A stretch of DNA of 64,000 nt from an uncultured Roseobacter sp. (GTDB taxonomy: Bacteria; Pseudomonadota; Alphaproteobacteria; Rhodobacterales; Rhodobacteraceae). A model generated the notes under the pieces. It saw only the letters and a list, made by a program, of their open reading frames with translations, did no database searches and had not been told where the DNA came from. Numbering within the stretch: position 1 is the first letter of the stretch; every line of letters starts with the position of its first letter. Below, in pieces: positions 33,887 to 42,673 of the stretch. Made by a program: the position numbers and the translations under genes. Location: NCBI RefSeq assembly GCF_947495025.1, contig NZ_CANLXG010000002.1:620001-684000 (forward strand). The letters run 5' to 3'.

Positions 33887-34905
33887 GCGGACAGATGAAC
33901 ATCCTGACAGCAGGCCCCGCGATGAGCCTGCAGGACGGTGGGCGCGCTGGCTATTTCGCTTCCGGTCTGACCCCGGGTGGTGCTGCAGACACGCTTGCCC
34001 TGCACGAGGGTGCCGCCTTGCTTGGGCAGTCGCCCGACAACGCGGCGATTGAAATGGTTGGTATGGGCGGCACATTTGAAGCCAGCCAGGACACGATCAT
34101 CGCACTTACCGGCGCGCGTATGACCGCGCAGATTGATGGTACGCCTGTAGTCTGGAATGCGAGCCACATACTGGCCGCCGGGGCGAAACTGGCCATCGGT
34201 GGCGCGCAGGCGGGGACTTACGGGTACCTGCATGTGGCAGGTGGATTTGATGTGCCCGAAAACATGGGCGCGCGGGGCACACATCTCAAAGCCGGAATCG
34301 GTGCTTTGCTGAGTGCAGGCGAGAGCCTTCCGCTGGGCAGTGGCGGGAATGGCAGAGCGGGTTACCGGCTCCCTGACGCTGACCGGCTCAATGGCGGCAC
34401 TGTGCGGGTGGTTGAATCCGCACAAACGCGGGAGTTCAGCGACGAAACGATACGCCGGTTTGGCGAGACAGCGTTCCGCAGGGACACCAGAGGCAACCGG
34501 CAGGGCGTCCGCATGGATCAGGACGGAGAAGGCTTTTTTGCGAATGATGGCCTGTCGATCGTTTCCGAAGTGATCGTGACCGGTGACATTCAGGTCACCG
34601 GTGATGGCGCCCCATACGTGCTGATGTGTGAAAGCCAGACGACCGGCGGATACCCCAGGATAGCGACCGTCATCCCCTGTGATCTGCCGCGCGTCGCACA
34701 GGCCCCGGCAGGTGCACCGCTGCAGTTCGAATTCATCAGCCTCGAAGAGGCCATTGCCCTGGAAGCCAAGGCACGCGCCGCGCTCAAAGCGTTGCCGGGT
34801 CTTGTTGAACCGCTGGTCAGGGACCCCTCGGACATCGCAGATCTGCTGAGCTACCAGCTTGTCAGCGGCGCGGTGTCGGCACTCGCTGATCCGTTTGATA
34901 CCTGA
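33883..34905 (+). CDS. pxpC: 5-oxoprolinase subunit PxpC (KipA/biotin-dependent carboxylase-like)
   Basis: A 340-residue PxpC. It begins NILTAGPAMSLQDGGRAGYFASGLTPGGAADTLAL, and has YGYLHVAGGFDVPENMGARGTH and the RVxxGPQ-type region replaced by GGTVRVVESAQTREF. It is translationally coupled to pxpB and 12 bp ahead of pxpA. One deviation: the family motif usually read as RVLPGP is VRVVESAQ here. Confidence 0.92.
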   Translation: MSGQMNILTAGPAMSLQDGGRAGYFASGLTPGGAADTLALHEGAALLGQSPDNAAIEMVGMGGTFEASQDTIIALTGARMTAQIDGTPVVWNASHILAAGAKLAIGGAQAGTYGYLHVAGGFDVPENMGARGTHLKAGIGALLSAGESLPLGSGGNGRAGYRLPDADRLNGGTVRVVESAQTREFSDETIRRFGETAFRRDTRGNRQGVRMDQDGEGFFANDGLSIVSEVIVTGDIQVTGDGAPYVLMCESQTTGGYPRIATVIPCDLPRVAQAPAGAPLQFEFISLEEAIALEAKARAALKALPGLVEPLVRDPSDIADLLSYQLVSGAVSALADPFDT

Positions 34906-34917
34906 AGGAGAAACCAG

Positions 34918-35688
34918 ATGACACGCGTGGATATAAACGCCGACATGGGTGAGAGCTTTGGCCCGTGGAAAATGGGGGATGATGCGGCCCTCCTCAAAAC
35001 CGTCACTTCCGCCAACGTTGCATGTGGCGCGCACGCCGGGGACCCGGATGTGATGTCAGCGACCATGAAAATGGCCATCGAAAACAACGTGGGGATCGGT
35101 TCGCACCCGGGCTTTTCCGACCTGCAGGGATTTGGCCGCCGGCGCATGACCGTCCCGCGGGCCAGCCTTCAGAACTCGATCAGGTGCCAGGTCGGCGCGT
35201 CCATTGGTATGGCGCGATCTCTGGGCGCAACAGTCCGGCATGTAAAGCTGCACGGTGCACTGGGGAACATGACCTCTGAAGATCAGAGCCTTGCCCGCGA
35301 TTGCTATGAGGCGGCGCTTTCCGTTGATCCTGATCTGATTGTCATGGTGCTCTGTGCCACGGCCCAGGAAGCCGCGGTACGGGAGCTTGGCTGTGCGTGG
35401 GCCGGGGAAATCTTCGCCGACAGAGCCTACAATGACGACGCAACCCTCGTGGACCGAAGCCTGCCGGGCGCGGTCATCCATGACGCAGCACTGGCGGGTC
35501 AGCGCATGGTCGAAATGGTGAAAGCCGGGGCCATCATCACTGAATCGGGAAAACGGATTGAGACCAGCATCGACACGATCTGCTGTCACGGCGACACGCC
35601 CGAAGCTGTTCAGATCGCGGCCTCTGTCCGAAGCACGCTCGAACACGCGGGCATCGCCGTTCAGACCCTCGAAGGGCGGCGCGGCTAG
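34918..35688 (+). CDS. pxpA: 5-oxoprolinase subunit PxpA (LamB/YcsF family)
   Basis: A 256-residue LamB/YcsF protein, the catalytic component of 5-oxoprolinase. Conserved stretches are VDINADMGESFGPWKMGDDAALLK, SANVACGAHAGDPDVM, GIGSHPGFSDLQGFGRRRM, VRHVKLHGALGNM, and EIFADRAYNDDATLVDRS. It is preceded by a GAAGGAG Shine-Dalgarno. It is the last gene of the rightward operon. Confidence 0.95.
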   Translation: MTRVDINADMGESFGPWKMGDDAALLKTVTSANVACGAHAGDPDVMSATMKMAIENNVGIGSHPGFSDLQGFGRRRMTVPRASLQNSIRCQVGASIGMARSLGATVRHVKLHGALGNMTSEDQSLARDCYEAALSVDPDLIVMVLCATAQEAAVRELGCAWAGEIFADRAYNDDATLVDRSLPGAVIHDAALAGQRMVEMVKAGAIITESGKRIETSIDTICCHGDTPEAVQIAASVRSTLEHAGIAVQTLEGRRG

Positions 35689-35693
35689 CAGCT

Positions 35694-36074
35694 TTATTCG
35701 TCAGTATAGAAATCCACGTGGATGTGGTTCCCGTCAAGATCCCACAAGTTGTAGGCAACGGTTCCGGTTGCGGCAATTTCTGAACGACGGTAGGTCTCAC
35801 CGCGCTCCTGCAGGCGCTGTTCGAACGCTGAAGCTCCACTGGCACGGAAAGCGAAGTGTTCCATTTTCAGGGGCTGCTCGGATCCGGCACCAGGCGCGTC
35901 GGCAACACCGATCAGATGCAGCATGACCGTGTCTCCGGCACACAGCCAGGCACCCGGGAATGCGAAATCCGGTCGGTACCCTTCGGACAGCCCAAGCACT
36001 TCGCGATACCATGTGACCATTGCGTCGAGCTGAGCGGTCCGCAGATTCACATGGTCGAGCTTTTCAATCTGCAT
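35694..36074 (-). CDS. VOC-family (glyoxalase/bleomycin-resistance fold) protein
   Basis: A 126-residue vicinal-oxygen-chelate protein. It starts at ATG 36074 with GGAG seven bases upstream; the longer frame to 36200 has no support. The two beta-alpha-beta-beta-beta modules are visible: IEKLDHVNLRTAQLDAMVTWYREVLGL and KMEHFAFRASGASAFEQRL. Putative metal ligands are His in DHVNL, His in EHFAF, and Glu/Asp near HVDFYTDE. It is convergent with the oxoproline operon, 5 bp after pxpA. Function not readable. Confidence 0.8.
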   Translation of the reverse strand: MQIEKLDHVNLRTAQLDAMVTWYREVLGLSEGYRPDFAFPGAWLCAGDTVMLHLIGVADAPGAGSEQPLKMEHFAFRASGASAFEQRLQERGETYRRSEIAATGTVAYNLWDLDGNHIHVDFYTDE

Positions 36075-36506
36075 ACGTTTCTCCGCCGGTGCCCCTTTTG
36101 GTACGGCTATCCTGTCTGCGACGATCGGTTTGTACAAGTGACCTGCGGCGTAACAAAGCACGAATTGCAAGGCGACGGGTGCGAACTCCCGTGAACTCAA
36201 CCGCGCTCCACCGCTCCTTCAATGGTTTGTCCGCCTGCAACCCGCAGCGGCTTTGCAAGGCACCAGAGCCGACAGACTTGCACGTTGTTTCCGGCGGTTC
36301 AGGCATGCAGTTTCCGACACTGCTATCCGCATCAGACAGCCGCGATCTGCAGTCGGGATTTCTCCGGGGAACCGGGAAATACAACGGCACCGGACAAAAC
36401 CCACAGTACATTGGCGTGGGTGCTTGTGCCCAAGGCGATAATGCGGTGGGCAGATTGCAGGACAAAACTCGGTCCGATCTGCCTTCGCGGACGGACCGGC
36501 ACCTGA
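36075..36506. other. Intergenic region with no gene seen
   Basis: This 432-bp stretch lies between the VOC gene and the end of the 1090-residue protein. Several frames stay open, but none has a ribosome binding site or recognisable product. A small ACGGG...CCCGT hairpin near 36160 faintly resembles a tRNA T-arm, but its loop is 8 nt. I see no attachment-site repeat. Confidence 0.5.
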
Positions 36507-39500
36507 TCAGTTCAGCGCACAGGAGGTGCCTTCAACTTTTTTCACCTCGACGATAACCGTTCGTGCAAAAAGCTCCTCAAACGCATTCACCTTGTCCTGC
36601 GTAAGCAGAGGAACCGATGACAGCCAGACCTGCTGCGAACTGTGCATATCCTCGGGCAACTCAAAGTAACGGGTGTTTTCATAGGCAGCGGCCAGAGCTG
36701 TCGGAGAGTCCTGTTCCGTCAGAACTTTAAACTCGGCCAGAGGTTTCGGAGCTGTCCTGCCCGAAATTGTTATTTTCCGGGCTTCGTCACTTGTCAGCTG
36801 TTCTTTCAGTTTCATGAGTGCGCCCATGCGCCGACCCTCTGCCAGCGCGTGGTTGAACATATGTTTTTCTGTGTCTTCCGGTAATTTTCCGAGCCATGAG
36901 CTGCTGGCATGACCCTGAATGTCAATTTCCATACGCGCATCCCTGTCGTTCTGCAGACAGGACCGGATCGCACCGACAACAACCGAGAAATAGTCCTGCT
37001 CACCCTTTTCGCCTGAAACTGACGGAGGCCGGAAGCCCTCATTGGACAGCCCGAATTTATACGCATCCAGCGGCACCCTGATGTCCTGGCCGTCAACCGG
37101 ATCGGGAAAAAACGGCATGAAAAGGCTGTTCTGGATACGAACAGGATCCCGGCCACTGCCCGCCATAGTGACATAGGTGACAAACGGGTTCACCCCGGAG
37201 GAAGGCGCCATGTTAACCATGGGTGAGACGACAAATGAAGGCGCCGGCGGCTGCACCAGTACGGTCGGCGCATCGCGGTTCAGCACCAGCGGAACAACGG
37301 TATGCGATGGGGACACCCTCAGTGCGGCAAGCTGCTCAATGGCCAGTGTGTTGTTCTCGACCAGCTTCGACAGGGTATCCTGTGTTGCACCCGCCAGCTC
37401 ACGCATTGCCCCGGCAATGGCTTCGGCCCCCAGAAGCTCGGTTTCAAATACCTGCGTCACGGTATTGCCACCACCGGATATAACGGGCGAGCGGTCTGTT
37501 TTGAGATCGCCTTTTATAATGAGCTCCAGCGTCTGCGCTTCGCTCATGGACGACCCCAGTTGCTGTCGGATCGAGCTGAAAACCTTGGTAAATTCATTCT
37601 GGTCCTGAGCACTTACGCTGCCTTCAGCAAGAAGCCTGAACATCAGTTTCTGAGCACTCACGATGTCCCGGCGAAGACCAAGAGGAAATACTTTGTCGGG
37701 CGCATCAAGTCCGATGTCGGCCACAGTGACAATACCATCCGCACAGTCGCGCATTTTTCCCAGTCTGACATCTTTTGCAGACAGAATGTCGGTCACACGC
37801 GCGCGGGGAACCGCCTCGGAAAGAAGCTCTGGAAAGACCCGCTCGGTAAACCACAGCTCGGGACCATCGGAATTGTCACTGTCCTGGGTTTCGCCGGCCG
37901 GATTCCAGGAAGCGCCTTCTGTTTCCTTAACGTAGTAATTGCTCGGAGAAGCCGATCTCAGCGTCCCCTTTGCCAGCAAACAGGTCTGTCCGTCGCTCAG
38001 CTCGGAAACATAGGCTTCAGCAACCGGATCAGGCAGGAGCTCGGATATCACAAACAGGAGCGCACCCGGAATAAGCAAAGCAACCGCGTTTCTGATCCCT
38101 ACTCTGATTTTCTCGTTTCGTGCGGACCGTGCCGAATCGAATGGCCGGGTCACAACGTTCGACATTCCGTTGGTTTCGACGTCTCTGAGCGCCTCCGGTG
38201 CAAACCGCACAGTCTGGCCCTCTGCAGACGGCGACAGCAGTCCCATCCATGAGAGCCAGCGCGTCAGCAGCGGCTGCCGTTCCGGTTCGACAAAGGCCGG
38301 ATCCGTCAGCCGCTCGAATGCTTCACGCGTGCGATGTTGCAGGCGCTCCATGCGCCTCGCCCGGTTCCGGGTTCCGATGACAACGGAAAAGACCCAGGTC
38401 GCAACAAAGGTCAGTGTTAGCAGAAGCGTTGCGTTATCGTGGATAATCAGCGCCGTATTGTGGGCGAGAACGGCCTTTGTGATCAGGGTAACGATAATCG
38501 CCCAGACCAGAGGCAGCGGGCGGTAAAACGTCTGGATTTCCGCAGCCCGGGATACTGAAACCGATTGATTTACTGCACCGGAAATCATCTTTTTGTGGCA
38601 GAATTTCTTTGAAATATTTTCCAGGTTTCGGGCAGTCCGGTCGAGGAAAATTCCAACACGGGTGACGAACGTCTCGGAGTTGGCAGCAAACAACCGGGTT
38701 TCACTGATTTTATCGCGGATGGCTTTCTCACTGATGCCGTCTGCGTCTTCGGACAAGCGCGGATGCTCGGGGCTTCCCACTCTGGCAGTCTGCTTTTCGA
38801 GGAAATCTGCCAACCTTGTGATCTGTGCAAACCGGGCACGCGTTTCAGCGGCGGCGGAGGCGCGACCTTCGCGCAATTCCTTGCTTTGTACTTCCGAGCT
38901 TTTGGCAACTCTGGAATAGGCGGCTTTCAGGCGCTGAACATATGTATCCGTGTCCTGTTCTTCGATGATGCGCCGGCCCGTCATATGGTCGAGCAGCAGC
39001 TGAACGCGATTCTCAAGCTCGCCACTGTTCAGCCTGAGCTGATACCCTGTCATTCCGGCACCGCCATCAGCTTCCGTGTCCGGGAGCTTCAGAAGCCTCG
39101 TCAGATCTTCCTTGCCCAACAGACTGTCCGTTTCGCTTTCAATCAGGTACTCCCGGTCTGCTGTGTCCTCGGGAATGGTCCGGTCAAGGCCGGACGCAAC
39201 CCGGTCGGACAATACGTCAGACAGTTCATGCGCCAGGTCCAGATAATCCCAGATTTTCTCAGAACGGGACAGGGACCTCTTTTTGAGTTGCTTCGACAGT
39301 TTTTCCTGCTCTGCCACGCAGGCATCTAAATCACCGGGAATGGCTTCAAGCCTGTCACGCCGGGCCTTTTGACCCGAAACTGCATCTTCCCGCTCAGCAA
39401 CCAGCCGCTGCAGCTTTGTATCGAGTTCGGCACGGGCTTCGGGGGCCTCCTCACTGGCAATCTGCATTTCCAGTTCGTCAATCTTTGCCTGAACCTCGCC

Positions 39501-39779
39501 CGCGCTTTGCTCCAGCTGCGCCAGGCTCTTTTCAAGCTCCAATTGTTCGGCACCCAGTTGTTCGACTTCGCTTTCCAACGCTTTTTCACGAGACCGGTCC
39601 GTTTCAAGTGAGACATTTATACTGTCGAGGTTTCTGATCTTCGAACTCAGATCCCCGGTAATCTCCAGGAAGAGTACTTCAGCATCTTTTCCGGAAGCGG
39701 TCCTTCTCCCGTCGTCAGCAGATAAAGCCTCTGCCTGGGCCGCATTCAAAAGGTCATTCAATTGCTCGGAATATATCAT
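36507..39779 (-). CDS. Large coiled-coil membrane protein with OmpA-like C-terminus (patatin partner)
   Basis: A 1090-residue protein of no family I can name. Residues about 55-170 are an Arg/Glu/Leu/Gln-rich coiled coil; more helices follow to about 400. Hydrophobic segments at about 422-438, 450-469 and 562-582 should be membrane-spanning. After a long loop, residues 940-1010 (RMEIDIQGHASSSWLG, NHALAEGRRMGALMKLKEQL, ITISG) show the order of an OmpA/MotB peptidoglycan-binding domain, although the usual N-x-x-L-S-x-x-R-A is modified. It lies 20 bp downstream of the patatin-like gene on the same strand. Inference: an envelope-spanning sensor or anchor that works with the phospholipase. Confidence 0.75.
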   Translation of the reverse strand: MIYSEQLNDLLNAAQAEALSADDGRRTASGKDAEVLFLEITGDLSSKIRNLDSINVSLETDRSREKALESEVEQLGAEQLELEKSLAQLEQSAGEVQAKIDELEMQIASEEAPEARAELDTKLQRLVAEREDAVSGQKARRDRLEAIPGDLDACVAEQEKLSKQLKKRSLSRSEKIWDYLDLAHELSDVLSDRVASGLDRTIPEDTADREYLIESETDSLLGKEDLTRLLKLPDTEADGGAGMTGYQLRLNSGELENRVQLLLDHMTGRRIIEEQDTDTYVQRLKAAYSRVAKSSEVQSKELREGRASAAAETRARFAQITRLADFLEKQTARVGSPEHPRLSEDADGISEKAIRDKISETRLFAANSETFVTRVGIFLDRTARNLENISKKFCHKKMISGAVNQSVSVSRAAEIQTFYRPLPLVWAIIVTLITKAVLAHNTALIIHDNATLLLTLTFVATWVFSVVIGTRNRARRMERLQHRTREAFERLTDPAFVEPERQPLLTRWLSWMGLLSPSAEGQTVRFAPEALRDVETNGMSNVVTRPFDSARSARNEKIRVGIRNAVALLIPGALLFVISELLPDPVAEAYVSELSDGQTCLLAKGTLRSASPSNYYVKETEGASWNPAGETQDSDNSDGPELWFTERVFPELLSEAVPRARVTDILSAKDVRLGKMRDCADGIVTVADIGLDAPDKVFPLGLRRDIVSAQKLMFRLLAEGSVSAQDQNEFTKVFSSIRQQLGSSMSEAQTLELIIKGDLKTDRSPVISGGGNTVTQVFETELLGAEAIAGAMRELAGATQDTLSKLVENNTLAIEQLAALRVSPSHTVVPLVLNRDAPTVLVQPPAPSFVVSPMVNMAPSSGVNPFVTYVTMAGSGRDPVRIQNSLFMPFFPDPVDGQDIRVPLDAYKFGLSNEGFRPPSVSGEKGEQDYFSVVVGAIRSCLQNDRDARMEIDIQGHASSSWLGKLPEDTEKHMFNHALAEGRRMGALMKLKEQLTSDEARKITISGRTAPKPLAEFKVLTEQDSPTALAAAYENTRYFELPEDMHSSQQVWLSSVPLLTQDKVNAFEELFARTVIVEVKKVEGTSCALN

Positions 39780-39799
39780 TTTCAGTTATCCCCGCTGAC

Positions 39800-41254
39800 T
39801 TATTGACGTTTCAGTTCTTTCAGGAACGCCTCGGCGGCGTTCAGTCCGGTTTGAAAAAGTTCAGTCTTGTCGTGTTCTGTCATCACGAAATTCAGCCAGT
39901 CCTTGTCGGCTGTGTTCACCTCAGCCATGCGGGTCGGATAAATTCTTGCGACACCGCCATGCTGACTGACCCTTAGTTCCTCCTGGCGCTCAAATTCGCG
40001 CCCGAGTTCAATATTCTGCTGCCAGACTTCGCGGTCTCTCTGCAAACGAACTGCCGAAATACATGACAGAGCATCCGAGACGAGGTCTGAATAGGCACGG
40101 CGTCCGGTGACCGATGGGTTTTTCTGATCGCCGTACAGAGGTACGACTATTGTCGGCACGTCCCGCATCACCTGACGAAAGGAATCGCTGGGCAGATTGG
40201 AAACGAGTCCACCGTCCAGAAAGACAAGCTCGTCGAGATCCTTGAAGTAATTGAGCCTGTTGGGCGGCAGCAACCTGCCAAGCGTTTCACCGGCAAGATC
40301 GGGCCATGTGGTTTTGTTGGTCCGCATCATCACAGGCTCGAAAAACGCGGGAATCGACATGGACGTTCGAACAAGACGCGCTGGTGAAACGCGCTGATAC
40401 TCCGGGTCGAGATAGCTCAGATCCTGAGGGAGCGTGAGTTTAAGTCCGACAGGCATGGCCGTTGTCACAAGTTGCAGCAGGTCGCGATGACGGTTGCTCC
40501 GGACGTCTGGATCGTCCGTGTCATTTCCGGCAATAGGGGGTGGAATGTCATGCCCGAACGCAGGTGTGGACAGATCTGAAATGTCCTCCCAGATGCGTTC
40601 AAGAGCAGCATCCAGTTGCTCGATGGATTCAAAGTTCAGCTCGCGCATGACCTCTTCAAACCATGTCTCGAAGACATCGCCATAGTTCAGTCCACGCCTG
40701 TCCCGCAGCCTTTTCACCGCAGCAATTACCGAGAACCAGAAGGCAGGAGAAAACAGACCGGACCGTTTCAGAGCACGTTTGATGAATATCCGAACTGGTC
40801 TCGGACCATCGATAAAACTGTCCATGGGCGCCGAACTTGACAGATCAGCGAGTTTCCTGTGCGTTTCCCGGGCAAGGTCCGGGCCCCGGATCGCCGCCAG
40901 ACCCATCGCAATGATTGACCCGGCGGATGTACCCGCCAGTCCCAGAAACCGGATACCGGCACGTTCCAGCCCGGCAACAAACCCGGCATGTGCCAGCCCG
41001 AGCGTACCGCCGCCCTGCAACACAAGATTGCAGAGACGAAAATCCCCTGTGCTGTCACCTTCGGCAGCCTCCAGACCGGATCGGAATGCAAATCTGGGTT
41101 TTTCGGCATTCTCACGCTCGGACGCGCGCAGCCAGAAGAAGCGGTCAATGCCATTTACGGGGCGCCCGCCCGCTTCGTCCGGTGAGTTTACACCATACAG
41201 ATGTTCAATGCGGTCCAGCTTGCGCCTGACGCTTGCAACACTCAATAAATCCAT
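39800..41254 (-). CDS. Patatin-like phospholipase with divergent oxyanion motif
   Basis: A 484-residue protein with a patatin domain from about residue 74 to 350. The oxyanion-hole loop is GGGTLG (81-86), lacking the basic residue of the usual GGGx(K/R)G. The nucleophile elbow is GTSAG with Ser110, and the dyad Asp is Asp347 in FLDGGLVSNLP. An N-terminal ~70-residue helical region and a C-terminal ~100-residue region are extra. It should cleave acyl esters of phospholipids. ATG 41254 has no Shine-Dalgarno and follows a hairpin. It forms a two-gene unit with the coiled-coil membrane protein, next to tRNA-Lys. Confidence 0.85.
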   Translation of the reverse strand: MDLLSVASVRRKLDRIEHLYGVNSPDEAGGRPVNGIDRFFWLRASERENAEKPRFAFRSGLEAAEGDSTGDFRLCNLVLQGGGTLGLAHAGFVAGLERAGIRFLGLAGTSAGSIIAMGLAAIRGPDLARETHRKLADLSSSAPMDSFIDGPRPVRIFIKRALKRSGLFSPAFWFSVIAAVKRLRDRRGLNYGDVFETWFEEVMRELNFESIEQLDAALERIWEDISDLSTPAFGHDIPPPIAGNDTDDPDVRSNRHRDLLQLVTTAMPVGLKLTLPQDLSYLDPEYQRVSPARLVRTSMSIPAFFEPVMMRTNKTTWPDLAGETLGRLLPPNRLNYFKDLDELVFLDGGLVSNLPSDSFRQVMRDVPTIVVPLYGDQKNPSVTGRRAYSDLVSDALSCISAVRLQRDREVWQQNIELGREFERQEELRVSQHGGVARIYPTRMAEVNTADKDWLNFVMTEHDKTELFQTGLNAAEAFLKELKRQ

Positions 41255-41264
41255 TGCCGACCAA

Positions 41265-41281
41265 AAACAGCGGCGCTGTTT
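41265..41281 (-). promoter_or_regulatory. Perfect palindrome immediately upstream of the patatin-like gene
   Basis: AAACAGCG-N-CGCTGTTT (8-bp arms around one base) ends 10 nt before the patatin ATG. On the transcript it would be a hairpin followed by a short T-run, close enough to affect both ribosome loading and transcription. As DNA it could be an operator. It is flanked by AT-rich sequence with a run of eight A at 41284-41291. Confidence 0.45.
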
Positions 41282-41656
41282 CCAAAAAAAAGAATTACAA
41301 AAACAAGATATTCAAATAAGGGCTCTACCGTTGCGCGAAATTCCGCACAGGTCAACCCTTTCAAATAGCAGCGGCTTTATGGGTCAGTCCGTGATCCGGC
41401 TTCTGACAGCTTGTTGAGTGAGCAATTGAGATGCCATTCGCAAGGCGTGCATGGATCTTCGGTCAGCCGGCAAACCAGCAGGTACCAGCGCCGACGATAA
41501 CCGTCGGCGATCCACACATCTGCTCAGCCGAACTTAAAGGTTTGCCAGACACCCCGACGAAAAGACCCGCGCAATGAAAGCGCCCGCCCGGGGTCCGCGA
41601 CGCAGACCGGCCACGTATGCGGTATCGACGCCATCAACAGAATCAAAGAGGAAATA
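41282..41656. other. Intergenic region between patatin cassette and tRNA-Lys
   Basis: The part next to the cassette (41282-41320) is markedly A-rich and is the likely promoter region for the leftward patatin gene. The rest shows no gene, RNA or repeat of the tRNA-Lys 3' end that I can find. Confidence 0.5.
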
Positions 41657-41732
41657 TGGTGAGCCGTGCAGGGTTCGAACCTGCGACCCGCTGATTAAAA
41701 GTCAGCTGCTCTACCAACTGAGCTAACGGCCC
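41657..41732 (-). tRNA. tRNA-Lys (anticodon TTT)
   Basis: A 76-nt cloverleaf on the minus strand. Acceptor GGGCCGT pairs with ACGGCTC (one G-U), then ACCA. The anticodon loop CTTTTAA shows TTT; the T arm carries GCAGGTTCGAACCCTGC. Its 3' end points towards the patatin cassette. Confidence 0.97.
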
Positions 41733-41830
41733 CACTAGGCGGTCTACTTAGAAAGGTGCCGGGACCGGGTCAAGCCCCAAATCGGCCTTTTCGAAAGGAC
41801 ATACTGGATAGTTTCGCCGCATCAGCTTAT

Positions 41831-42673
41831 ATGGCCGCCATGCGCGACGCGGATGATATCGGATTGCCCTTCATGAAGATGCACGGGCTGGGAAACGACT
41901 TTGTCGTTCTGGATGCGCGCGACCATGTGATCGACGTATCTCCTGACCTGGCAAAGGCGCTGGGCGACCGCCATCGTGGTGTTGGCTTTGATCAGCTGGC
42001 CGTGATGGAAACAGGCCGGAACGGCCTGCATCTGACCTTTTATAATGCAGACGGGTCGCTGTCGGCCGCCTGCGGCAATGCCACCCGCTGTATAGCGCGC
42101 TATGTCATGCAGGAAACAGGCACGAACGAACTGGAACTCAGCACTGACAGAGGCGCCCTGCAGGCCCGTGACGCCGGGAAAGGCCTGACATCTGTCAACA
42201 TGGGTCATCCACAGACAGACTGGTCCGAAATTCCACTTTCCTGTGCGATGGATACACTGAGCCTGCCGATTGATGGTTCGCCTGTTGCGACAGGTATGGG
42301 AAACCCGCACTGCACTTTTTTCGTCGATGATGCAGACAGGGTGGATCTGGCAGCTTTTGGCGCGGCTCACGAACATCACCCGCTCTTTCCAAAACGCACC
42401 AATGTTCAGGTCGCAGCCCGGGTCGGACCTGACCACCTGCGCATGCGTGTCTGGGAACGCGGCGTGGGAATCACGCTTGCCTCTGGCTCTTCCAGCTGTG
42501 CCACAGCAGTTGCAGCAGCCCGGCGCGGCCTGACGGGCCGCAGTGTCCGCATCGACCTGGATGGCGGTACGCTGCATGTAGACTGGCGCGAGGATGGTGT
42601 CTGGATGACCGGACCGACCATGCACGTTTTTTCCGGTCACCTGACGCAGGAATTTATGGGCAGCCTGACATGA
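41831..42673 (+). CDS. dapF: Diaminopimelate epimerase DapF
   Basis: About 280 residues converting LL- to meso-diaminopimelate for lysine and peptidoglycan synthesis. Both catalytic-cysteine regions are readable: [10 protein letters not shown] in the first half and [23 protein letters not shown] in the second, where the second motif has SSSC instead of the common ACGTG-type context. [15 protein letters not shown] is the family N-terminus. The start is ambiguous (ATG 41756, 41831, 41840); 41831 fits family length. Its stop overlaps mtaB by ATGA. Confidence 0.93.
   Translation: MAAMRDADDIGLPFMKMHGLGNDFVVLDARDHVIDVSPDLAKALGDRHRGVGFDQLAVMETGRNGLHLTFYNADGSLSAACGNATRCIARYVMQETGTNELELSTDRGALQARDAGKGLTSVNMGHPQTDWSEIPLSCAMDTLSLPIDGSPVATGMGNPHCTFFVDDADRVDLAAFGAAHEHHPLFPKRTNVQVAARVGPDHLRMRVWERGVGITLASGSSSCATAVAAARRGLTGRSVRIDLDGGTLHVDWREDGVWMTGPTMHVFSGHLTQEFMGSLT

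Noticed and set aside
36150..36200. Hairpin ACGGG...CCCGT that looks like a tRNA T-arm remnant and possible left attachment site of the patatin cassette.
   Set aside because: The loop is 8 nt rather than 7, the sequence does not match the tRNA-Lys 3' end, and no further repeat is visible.
36507..41254. Considered whether the patatin cassette is a CBASS operon.
   Set aside because: No cyclic-oligonucleotide synthase (CD-NTase) or ancillary Cap gene is adjacent; only the effector-type fold is shared.
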